Positions 1 to 8,557 of a stretch of DNA of 55,564 nt are shown here, in pieces; the first letter of the stretch is position 1; the number at the start of each line of letters is the position of its first letter. The translations under genes and the position numbers were made by a program. Below the pieces are notes generated by a model. That model saw only the letters and a program-made list of their open reading frames with translations, was not told the DNA's origin and ran no database searches. This stretch comes from Lunatimonas lonarensis (GTDB lineage Bacteria > Bacteroidota > Bacteroidia > Cytophagales > Cyclobacteriaceae), in assembly GCF_000390185.1 (NCBI RefSeq), contig NZ_AQHR01000004.1, positions 1-55,564 of the forward strand, written 5' to 3'.

Positions 1-65
1 AAAATCAGAGCATCACGCTAATTTATTTTTAAGCTGAATTCCTGCCCATCAAATCCAACACGGAG

Positions 66-3000
66 CTATCCTAACTTCCTCTCTATCTTGGATTTTATTT
101 GTTCGAATGCGATCTGGGCTTTTTTGCATCGGCCAATCAGCTGTACCGGATCCGTAATGTTTTCCATATCTTCAATAGTCGCGGCAAAGCGCTGCATGCC
201 TAGACTTCCGGACAATCCTTTAATCTTGTGGAGTAGGCTTTCTTTCTCTTTTTCGTCAATCATGATAGCGGATCTGAGTCGCTTCAGGCTCTCCTCGATC
301 TCGGAAAATCCCTCGTTCATAATGCTGATGAGCAAATCCCGATCGCCGGAAAGTGTCTCCAGCAGCCCATCATAGTCAAATTCATCCGGAGCAAGCGGAG
401 GATCCTTTTCTGTGTCCGTATCGAAAATCTCTCTTACCAGATCCAATATCTTCTGCTTGTCGAGCGGTTTGGTCATGAAATAGTTCATTCCCGCAGAAAG
501 GCACGCTTCTTTTTCACTGAGAAGTGCTCCGGCTGTGAGTGCAACGATGGGGGTGTGGGTTCCGCTTTCCTGTTCCAGTGTTCTTATTTCCTGCGTAGCC
601 TGGTATCCATCTTTGATGGGCATCTGCACATCCATGAAGATCAAATCAGGCGAATGGTGCATGTAGAAGTCAATAGCTTCCTGGCCATTTTTTGCTTCGA
701 TAATTTGACAATTGGAGAAATTTGCGCGTAGGATCGTTTTCAGCAGTATCATGTTGAGGGATACATCTTCTGCAATCATGATTTTTAATGAATCACCTGA
801 CTTGAGGTCAAAGGACTTACTTTCTTTGCTTGTTAAATCAGAAAAACCGACTTTCTCCTCGGCTAGACTCAAGAGGCAGTTAAACAACTCAGATATTTTT
901 GCCGGCTTGATCAGCTTGGCATCAACTTCCACCTGTTGGTAGCGTTCATCAGACTGAACGTCATCAACAGAGCTATATAATATAATCTTTGGTTTTTTTC
1001 CTTTAAATTTACCGATAATTTTATTGGCTTCTGCAATGGTCATAAGTCCATCCATAAAAGGCATATGAAAGTCAACGATTAAAATATCGAAATGCTTTTC
1101 TTCTTGAAGAAGCCGAAGGGCACTCAACCCGTTATCAGCCTCTTCAGTGTCAATCTTCCAATGGTGAAGGGTATCGCGCAGAATTCTCCTATTGTTGGCG
1201 TTGTCGTCTATAATTAAAATTCGTTTGATACTTGAAAACTCCCTAACGACAGCATCTTTCTTTGTAAGGAAAGGCCTTTCTATTGTGAAGAAAAAGGTAG
1301 ATCCATTACCTACCTCGCTTTCCAGTTGGATACCGGAACCCATTTTTTCTGCAATCATTTGCGAAATAACTAAGCCCAACCCTGTTCCCCCAAACTTTCG
1401 TGTGGTAGAAGAATCGGCCTGGGAAAAGGATTTGAACAGTTTCTCCTGTTGCTCAGCGGAAATACCGATACCTGTGTCCTTTACAGAAAAGGTAAATCTT
1501 CCCACATTTGGGTTTTCTTCAACGGCTTCGAACGAAACCTTTAACTCAACCTCGCCTTTTTCCGTGAATTTTATTGCGTTGCTGAGTAGATTTACCATGA
1601 TCTGTTTTAGCCGGATCGCATCAACGACTATTAAATTGGGGATGTTCACCTGGATATTCAGCAGAAACTCGAGGTCTTTGGACGATGTGTTAAACTTGAC
1701 AATGTCTGCGGTCTGCTCTATCAGTTCGATGATGTCGGTTTCGATTTCTTCCAATTCCAGCTTTCCGGCTTCGATTTTTGAAAAATCCAAGATGTCGTTG
1801 ATGATGCCGAGAAGCGAATGGGCAGATGAATTGGCACTTTGCACATATTGAAGCTGAACATCAGACAGGTTAGTGTTTATCAACAGATCTGTAAACCCAA
1901 TTACCCCATTCAGGGGCGTACGTATTTCGTGGCTCATATTGGCCAGGAACTCTGATTTGGCCCGGCTGGATTTCTCAGCTTCCTCCTTTGCCCTTACCAA
2001 CGACCGCTCTAGGTTACTTTTGGTTTCCACACTCACCAATAGGTCTGCGAAAATCTTCAATAGTTTTTTCTCTGCATCCTGGAAGGCGTGTTTTTCTTTC
2101 ACCCAATCAAATCCTACAAAGCCCATAAGCGTATTTCCTTGTACCATCGGTAGGGCTATCAGGGTCTTGATGCCCTGCGGCTCGATGATGTCCTTGAGAT
2201 CTTGATTTTCTAGGGTGTCGATATCACCGACTTCAAACGTCATACTGCGCTTGTGCTGTTCTACCCAATCGGGAATCAAGTCAAGGGGGAGATTTTGTAG
2301 ATTATCCAGCTCGGGCGTGATGCCATCGGCGCACCACTCATAGGTGTTTGAGGTGGTGTTTTCTCCAAAATCATAGGCAAAAACATAGCCTCGGTCGGCA
2401 TTCACAAAAAGAGAGATCCGGCTCAAGGACTCATTGACGGTTCGGGACAGATCCTGTACGTTGGTGTTGATGTAGGTTGAAGAAATATCGATCATCAGTT
2501 GTTGAAGTTCCAACTGCCTATCTACCTCCATCTTAGCCAGGCGTTCTTCTGTGATGTCCTGCGTAAGTCCGATTATCTTTTCTCCTTTCCCTTGCTCTTT
2601 GAGGTAGAGTATTTTCAACTTTACCCATTTAAATCGTTTCCCCTTTAAGTGGATCTTGCCAATAAACTCTCCTTCCTTACCCGTAAGAATTACTTCCTCT
2701 GCCTTGCGTTGGATGGTTGCTTGGTCCTTCTTGTTATAAAATCCAAGTGCTTTTTCCAAATCTATCGGTGTATCGGGCGAAAGTTCATGGATCTTATAGA
2801 GGTTTTCAGTCCATTTTAGTATGTTCGAAGCAAGTTCCAATTCCCACGAGCCCATATTGGCCATGTTCATAGCCCTACGCAAAAACACATTTGTGTACTG
2901 TAGCTGCTCTTCCACTTTTTTACGTTCCGAAATATCTCTTGAGTTGGCTACTACATACCCTTGTCCATTGATCTCAATGAATTTAACGGTAACTTCCACG

Positions 3001-3296
3001 GGGAACTTTTTGCCGGTTACCTGATTGAAGTTCGTGCCTTCTATGATCATGTGGGGCATTTTTTTCAACTCATCCACATGGGCAAACCAAACCGACCTAT
3101 CCCTAAAAAGTTCCTCAAAATCCCAAACGTGGTAGTTCTTTACTTCATCTGGCTTGATTCCCAGTCGTTTAGAGGCTTCTTTGTTTATGTAAAATAGGTT
3201 GCCATTTTCAAGACAAACCTGGGTGGCATCGGAAGTATTGTCCAGAAGGTTTTGAAGTAGTGCTATACTCTCACTTGTGGGCTGTTTAGAATTCAT
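66..3296 (-). CDS. Hybrid sensor histidine kinase with PAS, GAF, two receivers and Hpt
   Basis: This 1076-residue protein is a one-polypeptide phosphorelay. In order I see a PAS domain (about residues 10-125, ending in the PAC-like NSRDISERKK), a second PAS/PAC (about 140-255), a GAF domain (about 260-440), the HisKA dimerisation domain with H-box SHEIRTPLNG near residue 455, and an HATPase domain with DTGIGI and GGTGLGL (about 560-680). Two receiver domains follow (about 690-810, Asp in IVDFHMP; about 836-960, Asp in FMDVQMP), then a C-terminal Hpt domain with the phospho-His in HKIKGLSG near residue 1022. There is no transmembrane segment, so it is probably cytoplasmic and senses through PAS/GAF. 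All phosphoryl-transfer residues appear present. No separate response regulator lies beside it, so the output partner is unknown. The family call is firm; signal and target are not visible. Confidence 0.95.
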   Translation of the reverse strand: MNSKQPTSESIALLQNLLDNTSDATQVCLENGNLFYINKEASKRLGIKPDEVKNYHVWDFEELFRDRSVWFAHVDELKKMPHMIIEGTNFNQVTGKKFPVEVTVKFIEINGQGYVVANSRDISERKKVEEQLQYTNVFLRRAMNMANMGSWELELASNILKWTENLYKIHELSPDTPIDLEKALGFYNKKDQATIQRKAEEVILTGKEGEFIGKIHLKGKRFKWVKLKILYLKEQGKGEKIIGLTQDITEERLAKMEVDRQLELQQLMIDISSTYINTNVQDLSRTVNESLSRISLFVNADRGYVFAYDFGENTTSNTYEWCADGITPELDNLQNLPLDLIPDWVEQHKRSMTFEVGDIDTLENQDLKDIIEPQGIKTLIALPMVQGNTLMGFVGFDWVKEKHAFQDAEKKLLKIFADLLVSVETKSNLERSLVRAKEEAEKSSRAKSEFLANMSHEIRTPLNGVIGFTDLLINTNLSDVQLQYVQSANSSAHSLLGIINDILDFSKIEAGKLELEEIETDIIELIEQTADIVKFNTSSKDLEFLLNIQVNIPNLIVVDAIRLKQIMVNLLSNAIKFTEKGEVELKVSFEAVEENPNVGRFTFSVKDTGIGISAEQQEKLFKSFSQADSSTTRKFGGTGLGLVISQMIAEKMGSGIQLESEVGNGSTFFFTIERPFLTKKDAVVREFSSIKRILIIDDNANNRRILRDTLHHWKIDTEEADNGLSALRLLQEEKHFDILIVDFHMPFMDGLMTIAEANKIIGKFKGKKPKIILYSSVDDVQSDERYQQVEVDAKLIKPAKISELFNCLLSLAEEKVGFSDLTSKESKSFDLKSGDSLKIMIAEDVSLNMILLKTILRANFSNCQIIEAKNGQEAIDFYMHHSPDLIFMDVQMPIKDGYQATQEIRTLEQESGTHTPIVALTAGALLSEKEACLSAGMNYFMTKPLDKQKILDLVREIFDTDTEKDPPLAPDEFDYDGLLETLSGDRDLLISIMNEGFSEIEESLKRLRSAIMIDEKEKESLLHKIKGLSGSLGMQRFAATIEDMENITDPVQLIGRCKKAQIAFEQIKSKIERKLG

Positions 3297-3676
3297 AAAG
3301 GATTTAAAAAAGGGAGTAAATTAGCAAGCTGTCAGTAAGCAATATACGTGGGATTTTTGGAATTGTCAGGTATATCACAAGCTATTATTAATTTAAATCA
3401 TTGTCTATTTTATTGGTCGGGAACACAGGTTTCAAACGAATCCTTTAGGTTGAATACCGCTATAAGCTTGGTTGCTTCGTTGTCTAAAATGATTTTGATA
3501 GTGAAAATTTACTATCTTCGTATTCTAGCGCATCCTCCCTTTTGGTAGCGGGTCAGCTTCCTAGACTGGTTGGGCGGACTGTTGCTGTTGTTACAACAGA
3601 ATTTCAAGAAATTGGTAATTGCCTGTCTTTAAAAAAGATAGGCGAAGTTATTTCAATCACCGCAAAAACAGATTTT
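3297..3676. other. Intergenic region without a convincing gene
   Basis: This gap separates the divergent hybrid kinase and HIT genes. The HIT frame stays open upstream to a TTG at 3542, but those codons do not look like the start of a HIT protein. A 10-bp inverted repeat (3621-3630 with 3634-3643, one G-T pair) lies about 34 bases before the HIT start, with no following T run. It could be a leader hairpin. I see no tRNA or recognisable RNA here. Confidence 0.5.
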
Positions 3677-4069
3677 ATGTCTTCTATTTTTACAAAAATC
3701 ATCAACCGAGAGATTCCCGGATATATTGTAGCTGAGGACGAGCGCAACATTGCATTTTTGGATATTATGCCACTGGTAAAGGGACACGTGCTGGTAGTGC
3801 CCAAATTGGAGGTAGACTACCTCTTTGATTTAGATGAGCAGGACTATGCAAGTCTCATGGCTTTTACGAAAAGGGTAGCAAGGGCACAGGAATCGGTTAT
3901 TTCCTGTACCAGAATTGGCGTGGCGGTAATTGGCCTTGAAGTACCACATGCGCATATCCATTTGGTTCCATTGAGAGGTATGGGAGACATCAACTTTTCC
4001 AGACCCAAACTGAAGCTGGACTCCAGGGTAATGGAGGAAACTGCCGCTTTGATCAAAGCGGCTTTTTAA
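3677..4069 (+). CDS. HIT family nucleotide-binding protein
   Basis: This is a 130-residue histidine-triad protein of the HinT/protein kinase C inhibitor branch, a group of small cytoplasmic hydrolases acting on nucleoside phosphoramidates and similar nucleotides. The N-terminus SIFTKIINREIPGYIVAED is typical of the family, GHVLVVPK follows near residue 37, and the catalytic triad HAHIHLVPL is near residue 94. I chose the ATG at 3677 because it places the conserved SIFTKII at the N-terminus; the frame is open further upstream but that part has no family resemblance. The last codons are also the arms of an intrinsic terminator. The gene is monocistronic and converges on the HtrA-type protease gene 22 bp away. 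Exact substrate is unknown. Confidence 0.93.
   Translation: MSSIFTKIINREIPGYIVAEDERNIAFLDIMPLVKGHVLVVPKLEVDYLFDLDEQDYASLMAFTKRVARAQESVISCTRIGVAVIGLEVPHAHIHLVPLRGMGDINFSRPKLKLDSRVMEETAALIKAAF
4043..4069 (+). terminator. Intrinsic terminator inside the HIT coding sequence
   Basis: GCCGCTTT (4043-4050) and AAAGCGGC (4055-4062) form a perfect 8-bp stem around a GATC loop, followed at once by TTTTT. The stem encodes the last residues (AALIKAA) and the T run supplies the first base of the TAA stop, so terminator and C-terminus are the same bases. Confidence 0.85.
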
Positions 4070-4091
4070 ATGAACAGCCTCCAAATTTTCG

Positions 4092-5570
4092 TTAGCGGAT
4101 ATTGTAGGATTGCATAAACGGTTGCCCATTTGGGGCCAATCCTTCCAACCGCAGTCTACCGCTGAATTCTTCCAGAAACTTGCCGAACGCTTTTGGATCC
4201 TTGGCAGGCTCTCCATTGTACTGGGTTATCACAAAACCGTTGCCCAGACCCAGATCCCTTAGGTAACCACGGGTCATGCCAGATATCTTGATCCCGAAAT
4301 CGATGTTTAGCCGGTCTCTTTCCAGGGCATTAATGGTTTCAAGCTTAGCCCCCAGCAGGGTTGATGTATAAAATTCCCGTTTGATAACCCCGGTCCCTCC
4401 CAATAGGTTTTGCAGCGTCAGGTTGGCATTTCTACTATTGTTCTCACGAAGATAGCTCATGCGAATCTCGTCCCCCGGGTAAAAGTAAGACAGCACCTCT
4501 TCAAAGCTGCCTTTTCCGGTGATATTGATACCGTTAATGGATCGGATCACGTCGTTTCGCTGCAGGCCTGCTTTTTCAGCCGCTCCGGACCGTACCACAT
4601 GGGAAACGATCACCCCATCGAGCGATTTAAGATTCATTTCTTCTGCCAGTTCTGGGGTAATCTCGACTACTTCGAGTCCGGGAATCGCTTTTTGCACTTC
4701 GCCATATTTTATCAGGTCGTTGGCAATCTTGGTGGCTATGTCTACTGGCACGGCAAACCCATACCCTGTATAGGAACCAGTTCTGGAAAGAATGGCGGTA
4801 TTGATACCTACCAGTTTCCCTTCCACGTCCACTAGAGCGCCACCAGAGTTGCCCGGGTTGATAGGAGCATCGGTTTGGATAAAGGACTCCAAGGGGAATT
4901 CGCCTCCCATGATATTGATCTGCCTTTCTTTGGCCGACACAATACCCGCAGTTACCGTGGAGGTAAGGTTAAATGGATTGCCGACAGCGATGACCCACTC
5001 CCCAATTTGTAGTTCCCGGCTGCTTCCTATCTGTATGGCTGGAAGATTTTCCGCCTCTATTTTTAATACGGCGATGTCGGTATTGGCATCTGCACCTATC
5101 AGACTGGCCTGGTAGGTGCGCTTTTGGTGCACCACTTCAATGGTTTCTGCCCGGTCTATTACGTGATTGTTTGTAATGATATAGCCGTCTTTGGACAAAA
5201 TCACACCCGAACCGGTACTTACCCGCTGCTGTGGAACTCCCTGGCCAAAGAAATAGTCAAAAATACTGTAGCGCCTGGTGTCGGTTCCGGAGAAATTCTT
5301 GATAAAGACCACGGAGTTTGTACTCTTGCGGGAGGCCTCTACGAAAGAAACCGGGAGATCCATTGTTCCCGACCCATTTGACGAAGCGGTGGTTTCTGAT
5401 CCGCTTTCCCGAATTCCGTCCATCCAATTAGTTTGTTGGTTCCAGGACGGATGGTCGGAAAAAACCGAAGAGGAAGCTTGGATTGGTAGTTCTACTACCG
5501 TCAAATACAGCCAAGCACCTGCCATCCCTCCAATCAGGGCTATTACGCCTGTAATGAAATGTTTTTGCAT
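4092..5570 (-). CDS. HtrA/DegQ-type periplasmic serine protease
   Basis: This is a 492-residue S1C trypsin-like protease with two C-terminal PDZ domains, the layout of DegP/DegQ proteases that degrade or hold misfolded envelope proteins. The N-terminus has one hydrophobic segment (about residues 7-25) acting as signal or anchor. The catalytic triad is visible: His136 in TNNHVIDR, Asp165 in NTDIAVLK and Ser242 in GNSGGALVD. PDZ1 covers about 295-380, with AEKAGLQRNDVIRSING. PDZ2 covers about 405-492 and is less typical. The gene is divergent from dxr across 252 bp, which holds a 6-bp inverted repeat near the start. It lies close to rseP, another envelope-stress protease, but on the opposite strand. 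Confidence 0.94.
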   Translation of the reverse strand: MQKHFITGVIALIGGMAGAWLYLTVVELPIQASSSVFSDHPSWNQQTNWMDGIRESGSETTASSNGSGTMDLPVSFVEASRKSTNSVVFIKNFSGTDTRRYSIFDYFFGQGVPQQRVSTGSGVILSKDGYIITNNHVIDRAETIEVVHQKRTYQASLIGADANTDIAVLKIEAENLPAIQIGSSRELQIGEWVIAVGNPFNLTSTVTAGIVSAKERQINIMGGEFPLESFIQTDAPINPGNSGGALVDVEGKLVGINTAILSRTGSYTGYGFAVPVDIATKIANDLIKYGEVQKAIPGLEVVEITPELAEEMNLKSLDGVIVSHVVRSGAAEKAGLQRNDVIRSINGINITGKGSFEEVLSYFYPGDEIRMSYLRENNSRNANLTLQNLLGGTGVIKREFYTSTLLGAKLETINALERDRLNIDFGIKISGMTRGYLRDLGLGNGFVITQYNGEPAKDPKAFGKFLEEFSGRLRLEGLAPNGQPFMQSYNIR

Positions 5571-5627
5571 ATTTCCTAAAACTTATCCGATCAGATTCCA
5601 GTGATCATAAAAACCGATTAATTCTGC

Positions 5628-5642
5628 ATACGTGAAACGTAT
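5628..5642. promoter_or_regulatory. Inverted repeat upstream of the HtrA-type gene
   Basis: ATACGT-gaa-ACGTAT is a perfect 6-bp inverted repeat with a 3-base centre. It lies 58 bp upstream of the HtrA start and about 180 bp from dxr, so an operator is possible, but no factor is recognised. Confidence 0.3.
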
Positions 5643-5732
5643 TCTACGGTTTTGCGATCAAACCAATACCATACCAAAAACAATATGCAGGAAAAAGCGG
5701 GCAAAAAAAAGCGAAAAACGCCATTTACCTTG

Positions 5733-5740
5733 TAAATTTG
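5733..5740 (+). promoter_or_regulatory. Candidate -7 promoter element for dxr
   Basis: TAAATTTG matches the Bacteroidota -7 consensus TAnnTTTG exactly and lies about 83 bp before the dxr start. No TTG is present at the usual spacing upstream, so this is a partial match only. Confidence 0.35.
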
Positions 5741-5822
5741 TCAGTCGATGCTAAAAAATGACAGCGTATTTCGTCCAACCTTTCGGACTGGCGAGGGTTG
5801 ACGCTGAGGTAAATCAAACTAA

Positions 5823-6986
5823 ATGTCAAAAAAGAAAAACGTAGCCATCCTGGGTTCCACAGGCAGCATAGGTACTCAGGCACTGGATGTGATACGGAAT
5901 CAAGGTGACTCATTTCAGGTAGAGGTACTCACCGCCCAAAATAACGCAGATTTATTGATTCAACAGGCACTCGAGTTCGAGCCCAATGCCGTGGTAATTG
6001 GAAATGAATCCTCCTATCAGCAGGTAAAGGAGGTATTGCAACCCAGGGGCATAAAGGTGTACGCTGGCGAGTCAGCACTTGCGCAAGTGGTCGAAATGGA
6101 GAGTATTGATGTGGTGCTCACCGCGCTGGTGGGTTATGCAGGATTGATCCCAACCATTCGTGCCATTGAAGCGGGAAAGCCGATAGCATTGGCAAACAAG
6201 GAAACGCTGGTAGTAGCCGGAGAACTTATCACCGCTCTGGCAAGTGAGAAGGGAGTAAATATTTATCCGGTTGATTCTGAGCACTCGGCCATATTTCAAT
6301 GCCTGGTCGGGGAGTTTCATAATCCCATCGAAAAGATCATACTGACCGCGTCCGGGGGGCCATTTCGGGGAAGGAACAGCCAGTACCTTAAGTCGGTTAC
6401 CAAAGCGCAGGCACTAAAGCACCCCAATTGGGATATGGGAGCCAAAATCACCATCGACTCAGCTTCAATGATGAACAAGGGATTGGAAGTGATAGAAGCT
6501 AAATGGCTTTTTGGACTAAATTCGGATCAAATTGATGTAGTCGTGCATCCCCAATCGATCGTGCATTCCCTCGTTCAGTTTGAAGATGGTTCCATCAAAG
6601 CGCAACTTGGTCTGCCAGATATGCGTATTCCCATTCAGTTTGCGATCTCCTATCCTGATCGCTTGAAGGCAGATTTTCCCCGGTTTAATTTTGCGGATTA
6701 TCCTAATCTTACCTTTGAAAAACCCGATCTTCAGACCTTTAGAAATTTACAGCTAGCCTTTGATGCGTTAAAGGCGGGGGGGAATACGCCCTGTGTCCTA
6801 AATGCGGCCAACGAGGTAGTGGTAGAGGCTTTTTTAAAGGATCAGGTCGGATTCCTGCAAATGTCGGAGCTGATTGAACAGACTTTGGAGAAAATCGGTT
6901 TTATAAAGTCGCCGGCTTTGGAAGACCTCGTAGAAACGGATAGCGAGACAAGAAAATTAACCAAGAAATTAATCGAAAAAATATAA
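5823..6986 (+). CDS. dxr: 1-deoxy-D-xylulose 5-phosphate reductoisomerase
   Basis: This enzyme (387 residues, the usual length) converts 1-deoxy-D-xylulose 5-phosphate to 2-C-methyl-D-erythritol 4-phosphate with NADPH in the MEP pathway of isoprenoid synthesis, in the cytoplasm. The NADPH-binding GSTGSIGTQ is at the N-terminus. ANKETLVVAGE, the metal-binding PVDSEHSAIFQ and the substrate loop TASGGPFRG follow, and the C-terminal all-alpha domain is present. It is followed one base later by rseP, so the two are almost certainly cotranscribed, an arrangement common in bacteria. A TAnnTTTG box lies upstream. Confidence 0.97.
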   Translation: MSKKKNVAILGSTGSIGTQALDVIRNQGDSFQVEVLTAQNNADLLIQQALEFEPNAVVIGNESSYQQVKEVLQPRGIKVYAGESALAQVVEMESIDVVLTALVGYAGLIPTIRAIEAGKPIALANKETLVVAGELITALASEKGVNIYPVDSEHSAIFQCLVGEFHNPIEKIILTASGGPFRGRNSQYLKSVTKAQALKHPNWDMGAKITIDSASMMNKGLEVIEAKWLFGLNSDQIDVVVHPQSIVHSLVQFEDGSIKAQLGLPDMRIPIQFAISYPDRLKADFPRFNFADYPNLTFEKPDLQTFRNLQLAFDALKAGGNTPCVLNAANEVVVEAFLKDQVGFLQMSELIEQTLEKIGFIKSPALEDLVETDSETRKLTKKLIEKI

Positions 6987-6987
6987 T

Positions 6988-8307
6988 ATGGAAACGCTGA
7001 TAATGGTGGGGCAGTTGCTGCTTGGGTTGTCGATTTTAGTAGGGCTGCACGAGTTGGGACATTTGTTGGCTGCAAAAATGTTTGGCATGCGGGTGGAGAA
7101 ATTTTCCATTGGCTTTCCCCCAAAGATCGCCGGATTTAAATACGGTGAGACAGAGTACTCTATTGGAGCCATTCCGCTAGGGGGCTTTGTGAAGATTTCC
7201 GGTATGGTGGACGAATCTTTGGATACCGAGCAGATGGGGTCTGAGCCCCAGCCCTGGGAGTTCCGATCCAAGCCTGCCTGGCAACGCCTCATCGTCATGT
7301 TGGGTGGTATCATCGTCAATGTGGTAACGGGCATCCTTATTTTTGTTTTTTTGGTATACAATCGAGGGGAAACCTACTATTCAAGGGATCAGGTGTTGAC
7401 CCATGGGATTGTCGCCTACGACATTGCAGAGCAGATTGGGTTGAAAACCGGTGACAGGATCCTTGACATAAACGGACAGCCCTATGAATCCATTAACGAT
7501 TTGAGCAGTGGTTCCGCTCTGCTAAGCAATAATGGGTTTTATACAGTTGATCGTGACGGAGAAAGAATTCAGGTGGCCATACCGAGGGGTTTTATCAATT
7601 CCTTCTCCAACGAGGAAAGTATGTCCAAGTTTATTCAGATCCGTTTTCCGTTTGAAGTGGGTGAGGTAGCGCCGAATCAGGGGGCTGCCAAAGCCGGAAT
7701 ACTACGGGGAGATCGAATAGTGGCGATAAACGGAGAGCAGATAGTCTATTTTGACGATCTTCAACAAGCGCTTAAAGACAAGGCAAATCAGCAGGTAGAG
7801 GTAGTGGTACAACGGGATGGGCAGCAACTTACCCTGATGGCTGATGTCAGCGAAAATAACACCATAGGTATTGGCGTTGCCAGCCTGCTGGAACCTGTTA
7901 GAAAAAGCTATACGCTTGCCCAATCGGTACCGCTGGGGGTACAAAGGGCATTTGGTGTAGTGATCGTAAATGCCAAAGCCATGAGCAAAATGTTTACGGG
8001 AGAGGTGTCTGCCAAAAATGTGAGCGGTCCTATCGGTATGGCCAAAATATATGGATCCTCCTGGGATTGGGTCAAGTTTTGGTCTATCACTGGATTGATT
8101 TCCATGATCTTGGCATTTATGAATTTTCTACCGATCCCTGCGTTGGACGGGGGACATGTTATGTTTCTCCTGTACGAAATGGTATCCGGAAGAGCCCCCT
8201 CTGACAGGTTTCTGGAAAACGCACAAAAGGTGGGTATGGTCATCTTACTGATGATCATGGTTTTCGCGATCGGTAACGATATCTTGAAGTTGTTCGTAGG
8301 AAGCTAA
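6988..8307 (+). CDS. rseP: RseP-type site-2 intramembrane zinc metalloprotease
   Basis: This 439-residue membrane protease cleaves transmembrane segments, classically those of anti-sigma factors and leftover signal peptides. The zinc motif HELGH is at residues 21-25 in the first membrane segment. Two PDZ domains sit in the periplasmic region (about 135-215 and 220-300). The second metal-binding segment NFLPIPALDGGHV is near residue 380, followed by a last membrane helix. It starts one base after dxr. A short hairpin with four T follows the gene. No sigma-E/anti-sigma pair is present in this window, so its regulated substrate here is unknown. Confidence 0.95.
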   Translation: METLIMVGQLLLGLSILVGLHELGHLLAAKMFGMRVEKFSIGFPPKIAGFKYGETEYSIGAIPLGGFVKISGMVDESLDTEQMGSEPQPWEFRSKPAWQRLIVMLGGIIVNVVTGILIFVFLVYNRGETYYSRDQVLTHGIVAYDIAEQIGLKTGDRILDINGQPYESINDLSSGSALLSNNGFYTVDRDGERIQVAIPRGFINSFSNEESMSKFIQIRFPFEVGEVAPNQGAAKAGILRGDRIVAINGEQIVYFDDLQQALKDKANQQVEVVVQRDGQQLTLMADVSENNTIGIGVASLLEPVRKSYTLAQSVPLGVQRAFGVVIVNAKAMSKMFTGEVSAKNVSGPIGMAKIYGSSWDWVKFWSITGLISMILAFMNFLPIPALDGGHVMFLLYEMVSGRAPSDRFLENAQKVGMVILLMIMVFAIGNDILKLFVGS

Positions 8308-8350
8308 GACCTTTTTGCCAAGATATAAACTCTCTTTATCCATCGATCTT

Positions 8351-8372
8351 ACAGGTAGCATTGCCTGTTTTA
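8351..8372 (+). terminator. Possible weak terminator after rseP
   Basis: ACAGG (8351-8355) pairs with CCTGT (8364-8368) and is followed by a short TTTT run. The stem is short, so termination here is uncertain. Confidence 0.35.
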
Positions 8373-8557
8373 CCTTGGCTAAAGGTTGGGTTCTATTTTT
8401 GTTTTTGAATAAGAAAGTTTTAACTTGAAACCGTCGCTGCCAATTTGTGTCTAAGCACATATTGGCACGTGGCTTGTTTTACTTGTTTTGTATTATTTTA
8501 GGGACGTGATGTCCGATATTCTATAAAAAGTGACATGAAGACTGTCGTATTGACTGT

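Noticed and set aside
1192-1851. Long plus-strand frame opposite the hybrid kinase
   Set aside because: It lies wholly within a clear kinase gene on the other strand, and its translation has no domain-like features.
3621-3643. Inverted repeat before the HIT gene as a terminator
   Set aside because: No T run follows on either strand, and no gene ends nearby to use it.
3542-3676. In-frame TTG-started extension of the HIT protein
   Set aside because: The extra 45 residues have no resemblance to HIT proteins, which normally start with the conserved SIFTKII seen at 3677.
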